From CAYVQA01 sp045119035 (GTDB taxonomy: Bacteria > Bacillota_I > Bacilli_A > ML615J-28 > CAG-313): a DNA stretch of 64,000 nt. Under the pieces are notes generated by a model that saw only the letters and a list, made by a program, of their open reading frames with translations, was not told the DNA's origin and did not search any database. The DNA is taken from the NCBI GenBank assembly GCA_045119035.1, contig JBGVCU010000057.1, positions 102,229 to 166,228 of the forward strand, given 5' to 3'. Each line of letters opens with the position of its first letter. The stretch's first letter is position 1. Made by a program: the position numbers and the translations under genes. Shown piece by piece: positions 19,701-28,225 of the stretch.

Positions 19701-20161
19701 ATTTTAATACAACTCAATATGGTGTAACAAAATTTGAATATTCAATACTTGGTAATGAAATAGTTTTAAATTTTGTTGGAATTAAACCTAACTTTAGCCA
19801 CGGATCATATGCAACATTATATATTGATCCATTATACACAACTTTAACAACTAATTATTTCCAAGATGAAGAATATCGCGGAATTAATTTAGCTAATAAT
19901 TATTTTACAGAAGGCGCATTTATTAATATTGCATCTTACTCAATGAAAAGTTATAGTAATAAAGTCTTAGGTAGAAAAGCATTATTTGATATGATTCAAA
20001 TTATTCTACCAACTGGTGAAATTACAGATAACAATATTAAAATTCAAATGATTGATATTACAGATATTAATTTTGCTGTTTCTGGATTCTATCATTTCTC
20101 AATTATATGTAATGTAAATGGAAATGATGTAGTAATGCATTATACATTACAAATTTTATAA
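16730..20161 (+). CDS. Surface lipoprotein with tandem Ig-like modules
   Basis: About 1143 residues. The lipobox is LTGC (Cys22). Residues 30-680 hold a tandem series of strand-rich modules of about 80 residues. They contain a repeating pattern NYDF-x-x-(L/H)F-x-(V/I)..NG/DG..V/I..(L/M)(I/L)D and SVGxYxxTxxY, close to Ig-like/DUF5011-type domains. The C-terminal 450 residues contain three lipocalin-like or beta-barrel-like stretches (with GTYKT, YGGPNYSKDEV, GRYTSNN) that I cannot assign. ATAGGAGGC precedes ATG 16730. It is the fourth member of the exported-protein run. Confidence 0.78.
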   Translation: MKKRIISYVFFVIMLALILTGCGKKDPVIEVRVKDPQPSITINVDEVINYDFTKHFEITKDGKNIDVIVDYLDLSNIKNEVGSYIITCVYENKLATLNVVVSVPGTITIIKTNESIDLTSINVLIHDYKQYFVIVDNSTNVEIQDSYLDLTKLRTSGGTYLVTCTYKGVSESINVNVTEVTYQLKLPNKEITIKQSEVENYDFNSLFTAVVNGKIIEITDELVKTNVSINVGKYQYTVSLGETSMTLTVNVISDHNVEIINSYKVCEIEENQLDTFDFTKLFTVYVDGEVREVTMNMIDTSSLNTPNSDNLYKIKINFGENQAIGIAECYIKVVPISTINVTAKNIVTYPNSGHIDLTSLFEIKKGNEVIPVTLDMITGTINSASVGVNVITLTYNNNTYEATVEVKQGVIINYTKSNIIKITKGTNISNYDFSSDFEVIINGIRFTDITKFIDSSNVDFSNVGTYTATISIPYKDSSLGINDITNFTQTITYEVVDSTYDIKVNKELVELSVGSSSYNVFDNISVKVNGVNQLLVKSPSQVSVLATYAVVRSEAIDYGYVGMQEVVVDIYPLGPDKDPITVTYNVIVKSDVEIEVHDALIFEGDTIYTKDIFTITLYGETLYPTQDMIEGKVDTFTPGVYTITINFEGIVKSANVIVLNKDIVGTYKTRLNTIPVGGSTDEEGYEDSGVSSRALKNLYITEDGVISIDGELATILYGIDENSLYIKVKSYEFMLHYNDGIVVIDPENEIKLSYIDIKRPYIYFKEDIWEIEDKVTINSSDTHVLENTVPSYTLDAFKLNNLKNNSTIWYGLMIDLYEKMNSDTNYLVTHGVVSFDDNWDRTEGAHSSLVYNNKTYEFNMISSSKAKIGSSSEATNYKYAGITFDGTYNNQTATLIVDMYEGYVLRVGNEVVFNVSGSSVRNQKYGGPNYSKDEVLIVYEGSKTESPYSYKFILDVDNNTFTYVEKDLYYGRYTSNNMMIFLDGYGTGIINFNTTQYGVTKFEYSILGNEIVLNFVGIKPNFSHGSYATLYIDPLYTTLTTNYFQDEEYRGINLANNYFTEGAFINIASYSMKSYSNKVLGRKALFDMIQIILPTGEITDNNIKIQMIDITDINFAVSGFYHFSIICNVNGNDVVMHYTLQIL

Positions 20162-20185
20162 CCTATAAAATAGGAGGAGAAAAAA

Positions 20186-23100
20186 ATGAAAAGTTTAAAA
20201 GTATTATTTATCTCTATTTTCGTTGGTTTCATTGGTCTTTTCCTAGTATCATGTAGTGGTTCTAAACATGAACATACAGTAGTATTTCATGAAAAAGTAG
20301 AAGCTACTTGTACTACCAATGGATCGATTGCTTACTATGAATGTAGTGAATGTCACAGAAAATTCGAAGAAGAAGCTTGTGAAAATTTAATTTCAAGACA
20401 TGAAGTAACTATTGAAGCAACAGGACACGTTCCTGGTGCTGATGCAAATTGTACAGATGCTCAAGTTTGTACAGTATGTAATGAAGTAATTAATGCAGCT
20501 AAAGGACACACTCCTGGTGCTGAAGCTAACTGTACAGATCCACAAGAATGTACAGTATGTCATGTAGAACTTGCTCCTGCAAAAGGACATACTCCAGGTG
20601 CAGAAGCTAACTGTACAGACCCACAAACTTGTACAGTATGTAACGCTGAAATCGCTCCTGCAAAAGGACATACTCCAGGTGCCGAAGCTAACTGTACAGA
20701 TCCACAAACTTGTACAGTATGTAACACACAACTTGCTCCTGCAAAAGGACACACTCCAGGTGCAGAAGCTAACTGTACAGATCCACAAACATGTACAGTA
20801 TGTCATGTAGAACTAGCTCCTGCAAAAGGACACACTCCAGGTGCAGCAGCTAACTGTACAGATCCACAAATTTGTACAGTGTGTAACGCTGAACTTGCTC
20901 CAGTAGGTAATCATACTCTTGTTCATCATCCTGCAACTGCTCCAGTAGTTGGTTCAAATGGTAACAAGGAATACTATGAATGTTCAAATTGTAATAAATA
21001 TTTTAATGACGAAGCAGGATTAGACGAAATCGTTGATAAAAATGTTGTTGTATATGGTTACTTAGTAACTAGTAATGATGCAAAAACTCCAGGCTACTAT
21101 GTTGATTACAGAGAATCTTATACATTTGTTGATGCAAATGGAACTGGTACTTTCGTATCTAATAACAGTGGTGTAAGTAGTTCAGGTGCATATATGGATA
21201 TTTTCTTCACAGCAGCTGGTACTGTTACATTTGATTGGGCAGTTTCTTCTGAATCTAGTTGGGATAAATTTAATTTATATGCATGTATAAATGGTTCTTA
21301 TAGTCAAGTTTTTGTTAAATCAGGTGAAGATAGTGGTACTTTAACATTCAATGTTGTTCCAGGTGATTATATTTACTTCCAATATAATAAAGATTCTGGT
21401 GGAAATAAAGGAAGTGACTGTACTACAATTTCAAATATCTTATTTATCACAACTGATGTTTATTCTAAACATACATTATCATTTAACACAAATGGTGGAA
21501 ATGAAATTTCTTCTATGAATGTTTTTGCAAATATTGCAGTTGAAATGCCTGAACCTGTAAAAGAAGGATACTTCTTTGATGGTTGGTATACTGATGAAGC
21601 ATTCAACAATGCATTTAATGCTAATAACGGAATTAGTGCTGATACAACTGTTTATGCTAAATATGTTGCTGGTGTTACTGTAAGTTTTGCAAACACTCAA
21701 AATTCTGCAGTTGAATCAATGATTGTTAAACCAAATACAGCTATTATTGCTCCTAGTGTAATTCCTACATCTGATACTCAATACTTCAATGGATGGTATC
21801 AAGATGCAGAAGGTACAATTACATTTGATTTTGCAAGTGGTGTTAGTGTTGATACAGTTGTTTATGCTGGATGGAGAAATCCTGTAGTTGTTTCATTTGA
21901 ATCTGAAGGTGATTTTGCAATTGATAATATTTATACTGATATTAATGTTGCAATCACTTTACCTGCTGAACCTGTAAGAAGCGGTTATAGATTTGATGGT
22001 TGGTATCAAGATGCAAGTTTTAATACTACATTTGATGCTACAAGCGGTGTAACTACTGATACAGTAGTTTATGTTAAATGGGTTGAACAAGTAGTTATTA
22101 CTTACATGTATAATGGTGAAGTAGTTGGTACTGATTCAATTGATATTAATGATTATTATTATGCAAATACTCCAGATACATTTAATGAAACTGTAACTGG
22201 TTGGTATACTGATGAAGCTTTAACTACATTATTCCATGATGGTGGAATGGTAGGAAGTTCTATTACTTTATATGCTAAAGTTCATTCAATTGCACCTGCT
22301 GGTGTATTATCAAGCTTTGTAAATGGTGGAAGCAATTATGAATGGACATATGATTCTGCAACTGATACATTCACTTCTTCAAATAAAGGAGTTGGAAACA
22401 GTAATGCAGTATTACAATTCACTTTCGCTAAACAATCATTTGTTTCATTTAACTATGTAGTTAATAGTGAATCTAATTATGACTTTATTGAAATCTATGT
22501 AAATGGTACAAAAGAAGTTACAACTAAAGTATCTGGTTTCAATGGTATTGATGTTGCTGGTTCTTATACAAATACATTTGAAGCAGATGACGTATTAGAA
22601 ATTAGATTTAGAAAAGATAGTAGTGGTAACCAAGGTGCTGACCAAGCTATTATTTCTGGATTAATTATTAATGATGGTGTTCCAGGTGTTACTGTAACAA
22701 TCGACTTTAATGATGATAATGTTGAAAATGTAGTATTAAATGCTGAAATTAATTCATTAATTAGTGATATTGAAAACTTTGATAGCTATACTCCAGCTGA
22801 TTCTGATACTAGACATTTCGGTGGTTGGTATTATGATGAAGCATGCACAAACGCTGCTAATGCAAGCGATGCTATCTTAAAAAATATTACATTATATGCT
22901 AAATATTTATATCCTGCAACTGTTACTTTTGATACTGACGGTGCTGGTGAAATTGATGCTATTAGTGTATGGACAGGTGTAGATATTTCTTCATCAATGC
23001 CTGCAAATCCATCTAAAGCTGGATATATCTTTAGATTCTGGTTAGATGAAAATGCTGAAGAATTCGATCCAACTAAAGGTGTTGCAGCAGATATGTTACT

Positions 23101-24790
23101 TACTGCATACTTCGAAGAATTACCTGTTGGTTCTACAATTGAAGAAGCTATGGAAATTGTTGTAACAGATGGTTCATTTAATTCTGGTACAGTAACTACT
23201 ACTGAAGAATTCCAAAACTTCTATTTAACATTTACTCCTGAAACAAGTGATTATTATTATTTCTACTTCAACCAAGATGATGTTACTCTTGCTGGTGGAA
23301 CTGTAAATAATAAAAACTATAGAAGATATCAAATTACTGATCTTGATGGAAATACAATTGTTTCTGAAACAAGCTCTGATACTAAGGTTAAATTAGAAGC
23401 TGGTACTACATATATTATCAGATATAACTTAGCGTATGGTTCTAATAAAGCTTGGGGTTCATTTGTTGTAGAAATGATTTCATTTGCTCATGATACAGCG
23501 GCTGAAGCAATTAATTATACATTTGGAAGCAATGTTGTTATTAATCAAGGTGTTTTAGTTAACTCTAAAGAAACTATGGTTTATGCTTATACTGCTGAAA
23601 ATACTGATACTTATGCATTATTCTTAGGTGCAACAGCATGGACAAGTATTTCAGTTTATGATGATGAAAATTTAAGTAATAGAGTAGTTTATAAGACAGT
23701 AACTAATTCTAATGCAACATTAGATTTTGCAACTGTTGCTGGTCATACATATTACATTGTAATTGGAACAAATGGTAGCACAACAAATACAATTACATTC
23801 CGTGTAAATAACTATCCTCAAGGATTTGTAGCAAGCAACCCTTATAATTATGTATTTGGTGAAATCATGGATATCGAATTCACAAATGGAACAACTGTAT
23901 ACTATGCTGTAGAAGTTACTGAAGCTGGTACATACAACTTATCATTATTATCAAATAGTGATACTAACAATAAAACTATTGAAGTTTATAGTAGTGATAA
24001 TTTAACAACTCCAATTGTAAAAATTGATTCTGCAGAAGCTACAACTGTATATGCTGAAGATTTAACAGTTGGTACATATATTATTAAAGCATTCAATACA
24101 TCTTCATATTACACTACATCATTTACTGCATCTTTCACTAAAGTTGCAGAAGGTGCTTGGTGGTCAACAGCTATTTCAACTACATTAGATGCAAATAATA
24201 CTTTAGCAAGTAATTATTATGTATTTAGTACAGGTAGCGAAACATTATGGTATTTCTTAGAAGTATCTAATGGATCAGTAGCTGTGTATGATGCTGAAAG
24301 AGTATTAGTTGGATCAAATGCTATTCAACTTGCAGCTAATACTGAATACTTCTTAGTTGTAACAAGTGATGCAGAAGCTACAATTAATGTAACTACATTA
24401 ACTGAATATGCTGATGGTAAATCTCCTGCTGCTGCATTTACATATACAGATACAGCTATCTTATTACCTACAACTCCAGGAAGTTATGAATATTACTTTA
24501 AATTCACTGCTCCAACAACTGGTTCTTACCGTGTTTATACTTATAACAATGGTGCAATTGATACTAAGGGATATATTTTCTCAGATGATTCTTTCTCTAC
24601 AAAATTACAATATGTTGACGATGGATATCAAGAAAAAGTAGATGCTGGATTTACTGGTTATAAATATGATACTTATATGGATCAAGCGATGGAAGCTGGT
24701 GTAACTTATTACATTAAAGTTACTTATACAGTATCTTCAAGTACAAATGTAGGTACTGCTGGTGTATTATTTAATATCGTATTAGCTTAG
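20186..24790 (+). CDS. Surface lipoprotein with Cys/His tandem repeats and InlB-type repeats
   Basis: About 1534 residues. The lipobox is LVSC (Cys23). A His/Cys-rich module follows (HEHTVVFHEKVEATCTTNGS, with C-x-x-C), then six 27-residue repeats of the type GHTPGAEANCTDPQTCTVC. Next come several InlB/Listeria-Bacteroides repeats with the F(D/N)GWY and VYAKW marks (about residues 428-640 and 850-960), two related beta-sandwich modules (about 310-420 and 700-830), and three or more PPC-like domains towards the C-terminus. AGGAGGAG precedes ATG 20186. The repeats may bind metal through the Cys/His groups, but no family with a known function covers them. The gene ends 34 bases before the insertion sequence. 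Confidence 0.82.
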   Translation: MKSLKVLFISIFVGFIGLFLVSCSGSKHEHTVVFHEKVEATCTTNGSIAYYECSECHRKFEEEACENLISRHEVTIEATGHVPGADANCTDAQVCTVCNEVINAAKGHTPGAEANCTDPQECTVCHVELAPAKGHTPGAEANCTDPQTCTVCNAEIAPAKGHTPGAEANCTDPQTCTVCNTQLAPAKGHTPGAEANCTDPQTCTVCHVELAPAKGHTPGAAANCTDPQICTVCNAELAPVGNHTLVHHPATAPVVGSNGNKEYYECSNCNKYFNDEAGLDEIVDKNVVVYGYLVTSNDAKTPGYYVDYRESYTFVDANGTGTFVSNNSGVSSSGAYMDIFFTAAGTVTFDWAVSSESSWDKFNLYACINGSYSQVFVKSGEDSGTLTFNVVPGDYIYFQYNKDSGGNKGSDCTTISNILFITTDVYSKHTLSFNTNGGNEISSMNVFANIAVEMPEPVKEGYFFDGWYTDEAFNNAFNANNGISADTTVYAKYVAGVTVSFANTQNSAVESMIVKPNTAIIAPSVIPTSDTQYFNGWYQDAEGTITFDFASGVSVDTVVYAGWRNPVVVSFESEGDFAIDNIYTDINVAITLPAEPVRSGYRFDGWYQDASFNTTFDATSGVTTDTVVYVKWVEQVVITYMYNGEVVGTDSIDINDYYYANTPDTFNETVTGWYTDEALTTLFHDGGMVGSSITLYAKVHSIAPAGVLSSFVNGGSNYEWTYDSATDTFTSSNKGVGNSNAVLQFTFAKQSFVSFNYVVNSESNYDFIEIYVNGTKEVTTKVSGFNGIDVAGSYTNTFEADDVLEIRFRKDSSGNQGADQAIISGLIINDGVPGVTVTIDFNDDNVENVVLNAEINSLISDIENFDSYTPADSDTRHFGGWYYDEACTNAANASDAILKNITLYAKYLYPATVTFDTDGAGEIDAISVWTGVDISSSMPANPSKAGYIFRFWLDENAEEFDPTKGVAADMLLTAYFEELPVGSTIEEAMEIVVTDGSFNSGTVTTTEEFQNFYLTFTPETSDYYYFYFNQDDVTLAGGTVNNKNYRRYQITDLDGNTIVSETSSDTKVKLEAGTTYIIRYNLAYGSNKAWGSFVVEMISFAHDTAAEAINYTFGSNVVINQGVLVNSKETMVYAYTAENTDTYALFLGATAWTSISVYDDENLSNRVVYKTVTNSNATLDFATVAGHTYYIVIGTNGSTTNTITFRVNNYPQGFVASNPYNYVFGEIMDIEFTNGTTVYYAVEVTEAGTYNLSLLSNSDTNNKTIEVYSSDNLTTPIVKIDSAEATTVYAEDLTVGTYIIKAFNTSSYYTTSFTASFTKVAEGAWWSTAISTTLDANNTLASNYYVFSTGSETLWYFLEVSNGSVAVYDAERVLVGSNAIQLAANTEYFLVVTSDAEATINVTTLTEYADGKSPAAAFTYTDTAILLPTTPGSYEYYFKFTAPTTGSYRVYTYNNGAIDTKGYIFSDDSFSTKLQYVDDGYQEKVDAGFTGYKYDTYMDQAMEAGVTYYIKVTYTVSSSTNVGTAGVLFNIVLA
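20423..20908 (+). repeat. Six 81-bp in-frame tandem repeats
   Basis: Units begin at 20423, 20504, 20585, 20666, 20747 and 20828, each encoding 27 residues. The units keep the GHTPGA, NCTD-x-Q and CTVC blocks. The middle four are nearly identical at the DNA level, while the first has drifted (GHVPGADANCTDAQVC), which fits recent expansion by slippage or unequal recombination. Unit number probably varies between strains. Confidence 0.95.
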
Positions 24791-24973
24791 TAAAAAACAT
24801 TATATAATATTAAAATCGGCCCTGTGAATTAGTTTAGGGTTCAAGTAAATACACCTGTGAATTAGTTTAGGGTTTTAAACCCTGTGAAAAACTTTAGGGT
24901 CAAAAATCCGACTAGAAATAGTCGGATTTTCTTTACAAACACACATAATAAATGATATAATATAAACGTAAGT
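24791..24973. other. Intergenic: IS left end and a terminator hairpin
   Basis: This short stretch between the lipoprotein stop and the transposase stop holds three direct copies of the IS end repeat (24821-24840, 24854-24873, 24881-24900, the last degenerate) and a hairpin at 24903-24930. A 22-base palindrome (aaacgtaagtttacttacgttt, 24964-24985) overlaps the transposase stop codon. Confidence 0.8.
24903..24936 (+). terminator. Rho-independent terminator
   Basis: The stem AAATCCGAC/GTCGGATTT with loop tagaaata is followed by TTTTCTTT. It lies inside the IS left end, so it would stop transcription entering from the lipoprotein operon. Confidence 0.75.
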
Positions 24974-26278
24974 TTACTTACGTTTAGGGTTCCCTTTTAT
25001 AGGGATGTCTTTGTTTAATGAATACATAATTCTGTTTCTTAGTCTATTAAAATTAGTGTATCCATTAGCAGACTTTAGAATCGTTTTGATTCTTGAATTA
25101 GCTCCTTCAATAGGACCATTGGAAAGTCTTTTTCCTTGGTATCTAATGAAGGAGTTTTTTATTTCGTCTTTCCAGTGAATCAGAAGTTTTCCAAAGATTC
25201 TAAATTCCTCGTTTTTTGAGTTTAGGAATTCATCTATTAATTCTTCTAATTCATCATTACATGTTTCATAGTCAGCAGTTAAATTAAATTCTCTATAACG
25301 TTCTTTAAGATAATAAGCATCTCTCAAATCTTCATCAATAGAGAATAAGTAATTTCTAATTTCATGTTTAGTCCAATTTGTTTTCATCTTTTGAATATAG
25401 GTTTTCCCATTAAATATTTTTTCAAAATTCATTGTAAAGAAGAAATGAAACTTTTTAAGCATATAGTAATAAATATCATTTTGAATAAGTTTATTCGTTC
25501 GGTTATCGTATTTTTTCATAGTTTTTATACGTATAGAATCAATAGCGTCATTTAAATGTCTAATCACATGAAATGAATCAACTGCTACCTTACAATTAGG
25601 AAAGTAAATTTTAGCTAAGTCACGATAAGTATCCCACATATCAATTACAACATATTTAACATTTATACGTTCATTTTTAGGTGTAAAAGAGAGTTCTGAA
25701 GTTAATCTGTCTTTTCTTCTTGAAGGATAAATATAAATAATCTTTTTAGAAATAAAATCTAAAAAAACACAGGCATACTTGTATTGTCTCCTTCTAGAAG
25801 TATAAAATTCATCAATACAAATAACTTCAGGAAGAGGACGTATTTTAACATTAATATAATTATCAAAAATGTTTATAACAGAATTTTTAGAAATATTATA
25901 TTTTTCTGCAACATTTTTAAAAGTAACAGTATGATCTTTTAAATTGTTTAAAACGGCATAAATAGTGTAGGTTGAAAGTTTATCATTTTTCATAGCAAAA
26001 GGATTTATTTCGTAGTAAGTATGCTTACAAGTTTTACAATAGAATCTACGAGCTTTATAAATTATGAAACAAGGATTATTATTTGAAATAGAGTGTTTAA
26101 TTTTTTTATTAATATATTCTTTAATAATTGGGAGTGAATTACATAATGGGCATTTTTCTTTTTGGTTTTCTAAAGTAATATAACAGTATAAAACATTATT
26201 TCTTTTTGCTGTATCAATTTTTCTGATTTTTAAGTTAAATTGTTCCAAATTAAGTAATTTAATAATATCATTTTTCAT
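24974..26278 (-). CDS. ISL3-family transposase
   Basis: A 434-residue DDE transposase. The N-terminal zinc-finger region has Cys43/Cys46 and Cys81/Cys84 (zf-ISL3 type), followed by a helix-turn-helix (about 105-140). The DDE domain shows Asp156 (CIDEFY), Asp234 (VAVDSFH) and Glu391 (NGPIEGANSRIK), all with the expected surrounding residues. The length is normal for the family and the frame is uninterrupted, so the enzyme should be functional. It is transcribed against the neighbouring lipoprotein genes. Confidence 0.93.
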   Translation of the reverse strand: MKNDIIKLLNLEQFNLKIRKIDTAKRNNVLYCYITLENQKEKCPLCNSLPIIKEYINKKIKHSISNNNPCFIIYKARRFYCKTCKHTYYEINPFAMKNDKLSTYTIYAVLNNLKDHTVTFKNVAEKYNISKNSVINIFDNYINVKIRPLPEVICIDEFYTSRRRQYKYACVFLDFISKKIIYIYPSRRKDRLTSELSFTPKNERINVKYVVIDMWDTYRDLAKIYFPNCKVAVDSFHVIRHLNDAIDSIRIKTMKKYDNRTNKLIQNDIYYYMLKKFHFFFTMNFEKIFNGKTYIQKMKTNWTKHEIRNYLFSIDEDLRDAYYLKERYREFNLTADYETCNDELEELIDEFLNSKNEEFRIFGKLLIHWKDEIKNSFIRYQGKRLSNGPIEGANSRIKTILKSANGYTNFNRLRNRIMYSLNKDIPIKGNPKRK

Positions 26279-26394
26279 TATAGTCCTTTCTTGTGTGTTT
26301 ATTATATTATACCAAAAAAACCAGTGAAGAAGTATAGGGGGACCCTAAACTAATTCACTGGTATACTCAAACCCTAAACTAATTCACATAATCC

Positions 26395-26432
26395 AAAAGA
26401 CTTAGTATATATATACTAAGTCTTTTTATATT
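26395..26432 (+). terminator. Rho-independent terminator
   Basis: The long stem AAAAGACTTAGTATA/TATACTAAGTCTTTT is followed by a T-rich stretch. It is probably the original terminator of the 20186-24790 gene, now separated from it by the IS. Confidence 0.85.
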
Positions 26433-26538
26433 ATAAAAATCATAATAATAATATAATTTATCACAATTAAATATAGGAAAAAACTGATTAAATAAAATTT
26501 AACGTAAAATCATGTATTTTTTTAGAAATTGCTTTTAC

Positions 26539-26566
26539 TTGAAAAAAAATAAAAAATGAGTATAAT
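26539..26566 (+). promoter_or_regulatory. Promoter of the 26608 lipoprotein gene
   Basis: TTGAAA (26539-26544), a 16-base spacer and TATAAT (26561-26566). The -35 box runs into an A-tract (TTGAAAAAAAA), as in three other promoters of this window. Confidence 0.8.
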
Positions 26567-26607
26567 AATATATGTTTAAAAATATAAAATTTTGGAGGAA
26601 TTTTCAA

Positions 26608-28110
26608 ATGAAAAAAATTAGTGTTTTATTAACATTACTTTTAGTATTTGTACTTACTTCATGTGAACATGTACATAATCATAGCGAAGAATTCAAATAC
26701 GATGATGATACACACTTCTATGGATGTGTATGCGGAGATAAATTCGGAGAAGCTGCTCACGAATATACTGAAGTTGGAGAAGTTACATTAGCTCCTACTT
26801 GTACAGAAAAAGGTATTCAAGAATATTTTTGCGTTTGTGGGAAAGTTATAAATGTTGAATTAGATGCTCTTGGACATTCACATAATAATGTATATGTAAC
26901 TGATGAAAATAATCACTGGTATGTATGTCATTGTGGTGAAGTATTAGAACTTGCTGCACATGATTATTCAGAAGCAGGAGAAGTTGTTAAAGAAGCTTCA
27001 TGTGTAGAAGATGGTATTCAAATTTATTCTTGTGTTTGTGGTCAAACTAAAGAAGTAACAATTAAATCAACTGGACATAACCCTGTAGTTGATAAAGCAG
27101 TTGAGGCTACTTGTAGAGCTACTGGATTAACTGAAGGTTCTCATTGTTCTATTTGTAATGAAGTATTAGTAGCTCAAACAGTTGTGGAAAAAATCCCTCA
27201 CGTTGACTCTAACAATGATATTACTTGTGATTATGAAGGATGTACTCAAAGAATTCTTCCTAAAGCTGATTCTGAAATATCATTATTTACTGCTCATAAT
27301 ATTGGTATGATTATATCTACTTCTAATAAATATTATGTTACTGGTGTTGTAACTGAAGTAACTGATCCTAAAAATGGTGTATTCAAAGTTTCAGATGAAG
27401 ATGGTAACTTTGTACTTGTAAGATTACCAAAAGATGCAAATGGTGTAACACATTTTAACTGGAAATGTAAAGTTGTTTTAGGTGATACTATTCAAGCATA
27501 TGGTGTAGTTAATAAATATAGTACACAAACTCTAACATGTGCAAAAATGGAAGGATGTATTGTTACTATTCTTGAACATGAACATATTTATAGCGATCCT
27601 GATTGTAAAAATGCACCTGTATGTAGATGTGGTCATGAAAATGGTGCTCCATTAGGACATGAAGATTTAACTAATGATGGATTCTGTGATAGATGTAATT
27701 TCAATATGTTATTAAAAGTTGATAGTATTGAAGTTAAAACAAATAACGGTAAAGGTGTTGTTGATACAACAAATAACACTTATACTTGGGATGATACTAA
27801 CTTTAGTGTTGTAGTTGCTAAAGCTGGTGGTGGAAATTTATATAAAACTTCAAACTCACAAATGAGATTATATAAAAATAATGAAGTAACAATCGTTAAT
27901 AAAAATAATGCAAAAATCTTATCTGTTACAATTTATGCAACAACTGCAGCTCAATTAGATAACTTCTTATTAATTTTAACAGAATATACATATACAACAA
28001 ATCCAGATGATTTCTCTGTTACTATTGAAGTTAATGCTGAAGGTGATTTTGTATTAAAAAATGATGGTTCTAAAACTCTTCAATTTACACAAATTGATAT
28101 TACATACTAA
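26608..28110 (+). CDS. Lipoprotein with Cys/His modules and OB-fold-like domain
   Basis: 500 residues. I choose ATG 26608 because GGAGGAA precedes it and the lipobox LTSC (Cys19) is then well placed; the upstream in-frame ATG 26572 lies only 6 bases after the -10 box. Residues 20-215 hold several H..C-x-C-G / C-x-x-C modules (for example CVCGD, CHCGE, HCSIC). Residues about 230-310 look like an OB-fold domain (YYVTGVVTEVTDP). A further Cys module and a C-terminal beta-sandwich (about 370-500) follow, and the latter resembles the end of the 30127 protein. It is monocistronic, with its own promoter and terminator. Function unknown. Confidence 0.8.
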   Translation: MKKISVLLTLLLVFVLTSCEHVHNHSEEFKYDDDTHFYGCVCGDKFGEAAHEYTEVGEVTLAPTCTEKGIQEYFCVCGKVINVELDALGHSHNNVYVTDENNHWYVCHCGEVLELAAHDYSEAGEVVKEASCVEDGIQIYSCVCGQTKEVTIKSTGHNPVVDKAVEATCRATGLTEGSHCSICNEVLVAQTVVEKIPHVDSNNDITCDYEGCTQRILPKADSEISLFTAHNIGMIISTSNKYYVTGVVTEVTDPKNGVFKVSDEDGNFVLVRLPKDANGVTHFNWKCKVVLGDTIQAYGVVNKYSTQTLTCAKMEGCIVTILEHEHIYSDPDCKNAPVCRCGHENGAPLGHEDLTNDGFCDRCNFNMLLKVDSIEVKTNNGKGVVDTTNNTYTWDDTNFSVVVAKAGGGNLYKTSNSQMRLYKNNEVTIVNKNNAKILSVTIYATTAAQLDNFLLILTEYTYTTNPDDFSVTIEVNAEGDFVLKNDGSKTLQFTQIDITY

Positions 28111-28121
28111 TTAAAACAATT

Positions 28122-28158
28122 AAAGTCGTAAGAATAAACTTACGACTTTTTATTTTTT
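28122..28158 (+). terminator. Rho-independent terminator
   Basis: The stem AAAGTCGTAAG/CTTACGACTTT with a short A-rich loop is followed by TTATTTTTTT, directly downstream of the 26608 gene. Confidence 0.88.
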
Positions 28159-28225
28159 TATAAAGATAATTGAATTATTAATAAATATTTGTTATAATAT
28201 AAGTAATCATGAAAGGTTATATTAT

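Larger units (their letters stand above)
24824..26387. mobile_element. ISL3-family insertion sequence with doubled terminal repeats
   Basis: The transposase gene is flanked by the 17-mer GTGAATTAGTTTAGGGT. It occurs twice on the left (24824-24840 and 24857-24873) and twice inverted on the right (26342-26358 and 26371-26387). A degenerate third copy lies inside each end (24884-24900; 26324-26340 in the opposite sense). The right inner pair forms an imperfect hairpin (26321-26360). I see no convincing 8-bp target duplication next to the outer copies. The element is about 1.56 kb and looks complete. Confidence 0.85.
26279..26607. other. Intergenic: IS right end, terminator and promoter
   Basis: From left to right this stretch holds the transposase upstream region, the right end repeats of the IS, a strong hairpin terminator (26395-26432), about 90 AT-rich bases with nothing I recognise, and the promoter of the next lipoprotein (26539-26566). 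The IS appears to have landed between the upstream lipoprotein gene and its original terminator. Confidence 0.75.

Noticed and set aside
20393..20806. Open frame of 137 codons on the minus strand
   Set aside because: It is the antisense shadow of the 81-bp repeats, with no ribosome site and repeat-derived composition.
20423..20908. Regular repeats as a possible CRISPR array
   Set aside because: The repeat unit is 81 bp with no unique spacers, is in frame with a lipoprotein gene, and codes for a clear 27-residue unit.
25364..25555. Small + strand ORF inside the transposase gene
   Set aside because: It is an antisense shadow without a ribosome site inside an intact transposase.
24780..26400. 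8-bp target duplication around the ISL3 element
   Set aside because: The bases outside the outermost repeats (left ...AAATCGGCCCT, right ATAATCCAAA...) do not match.
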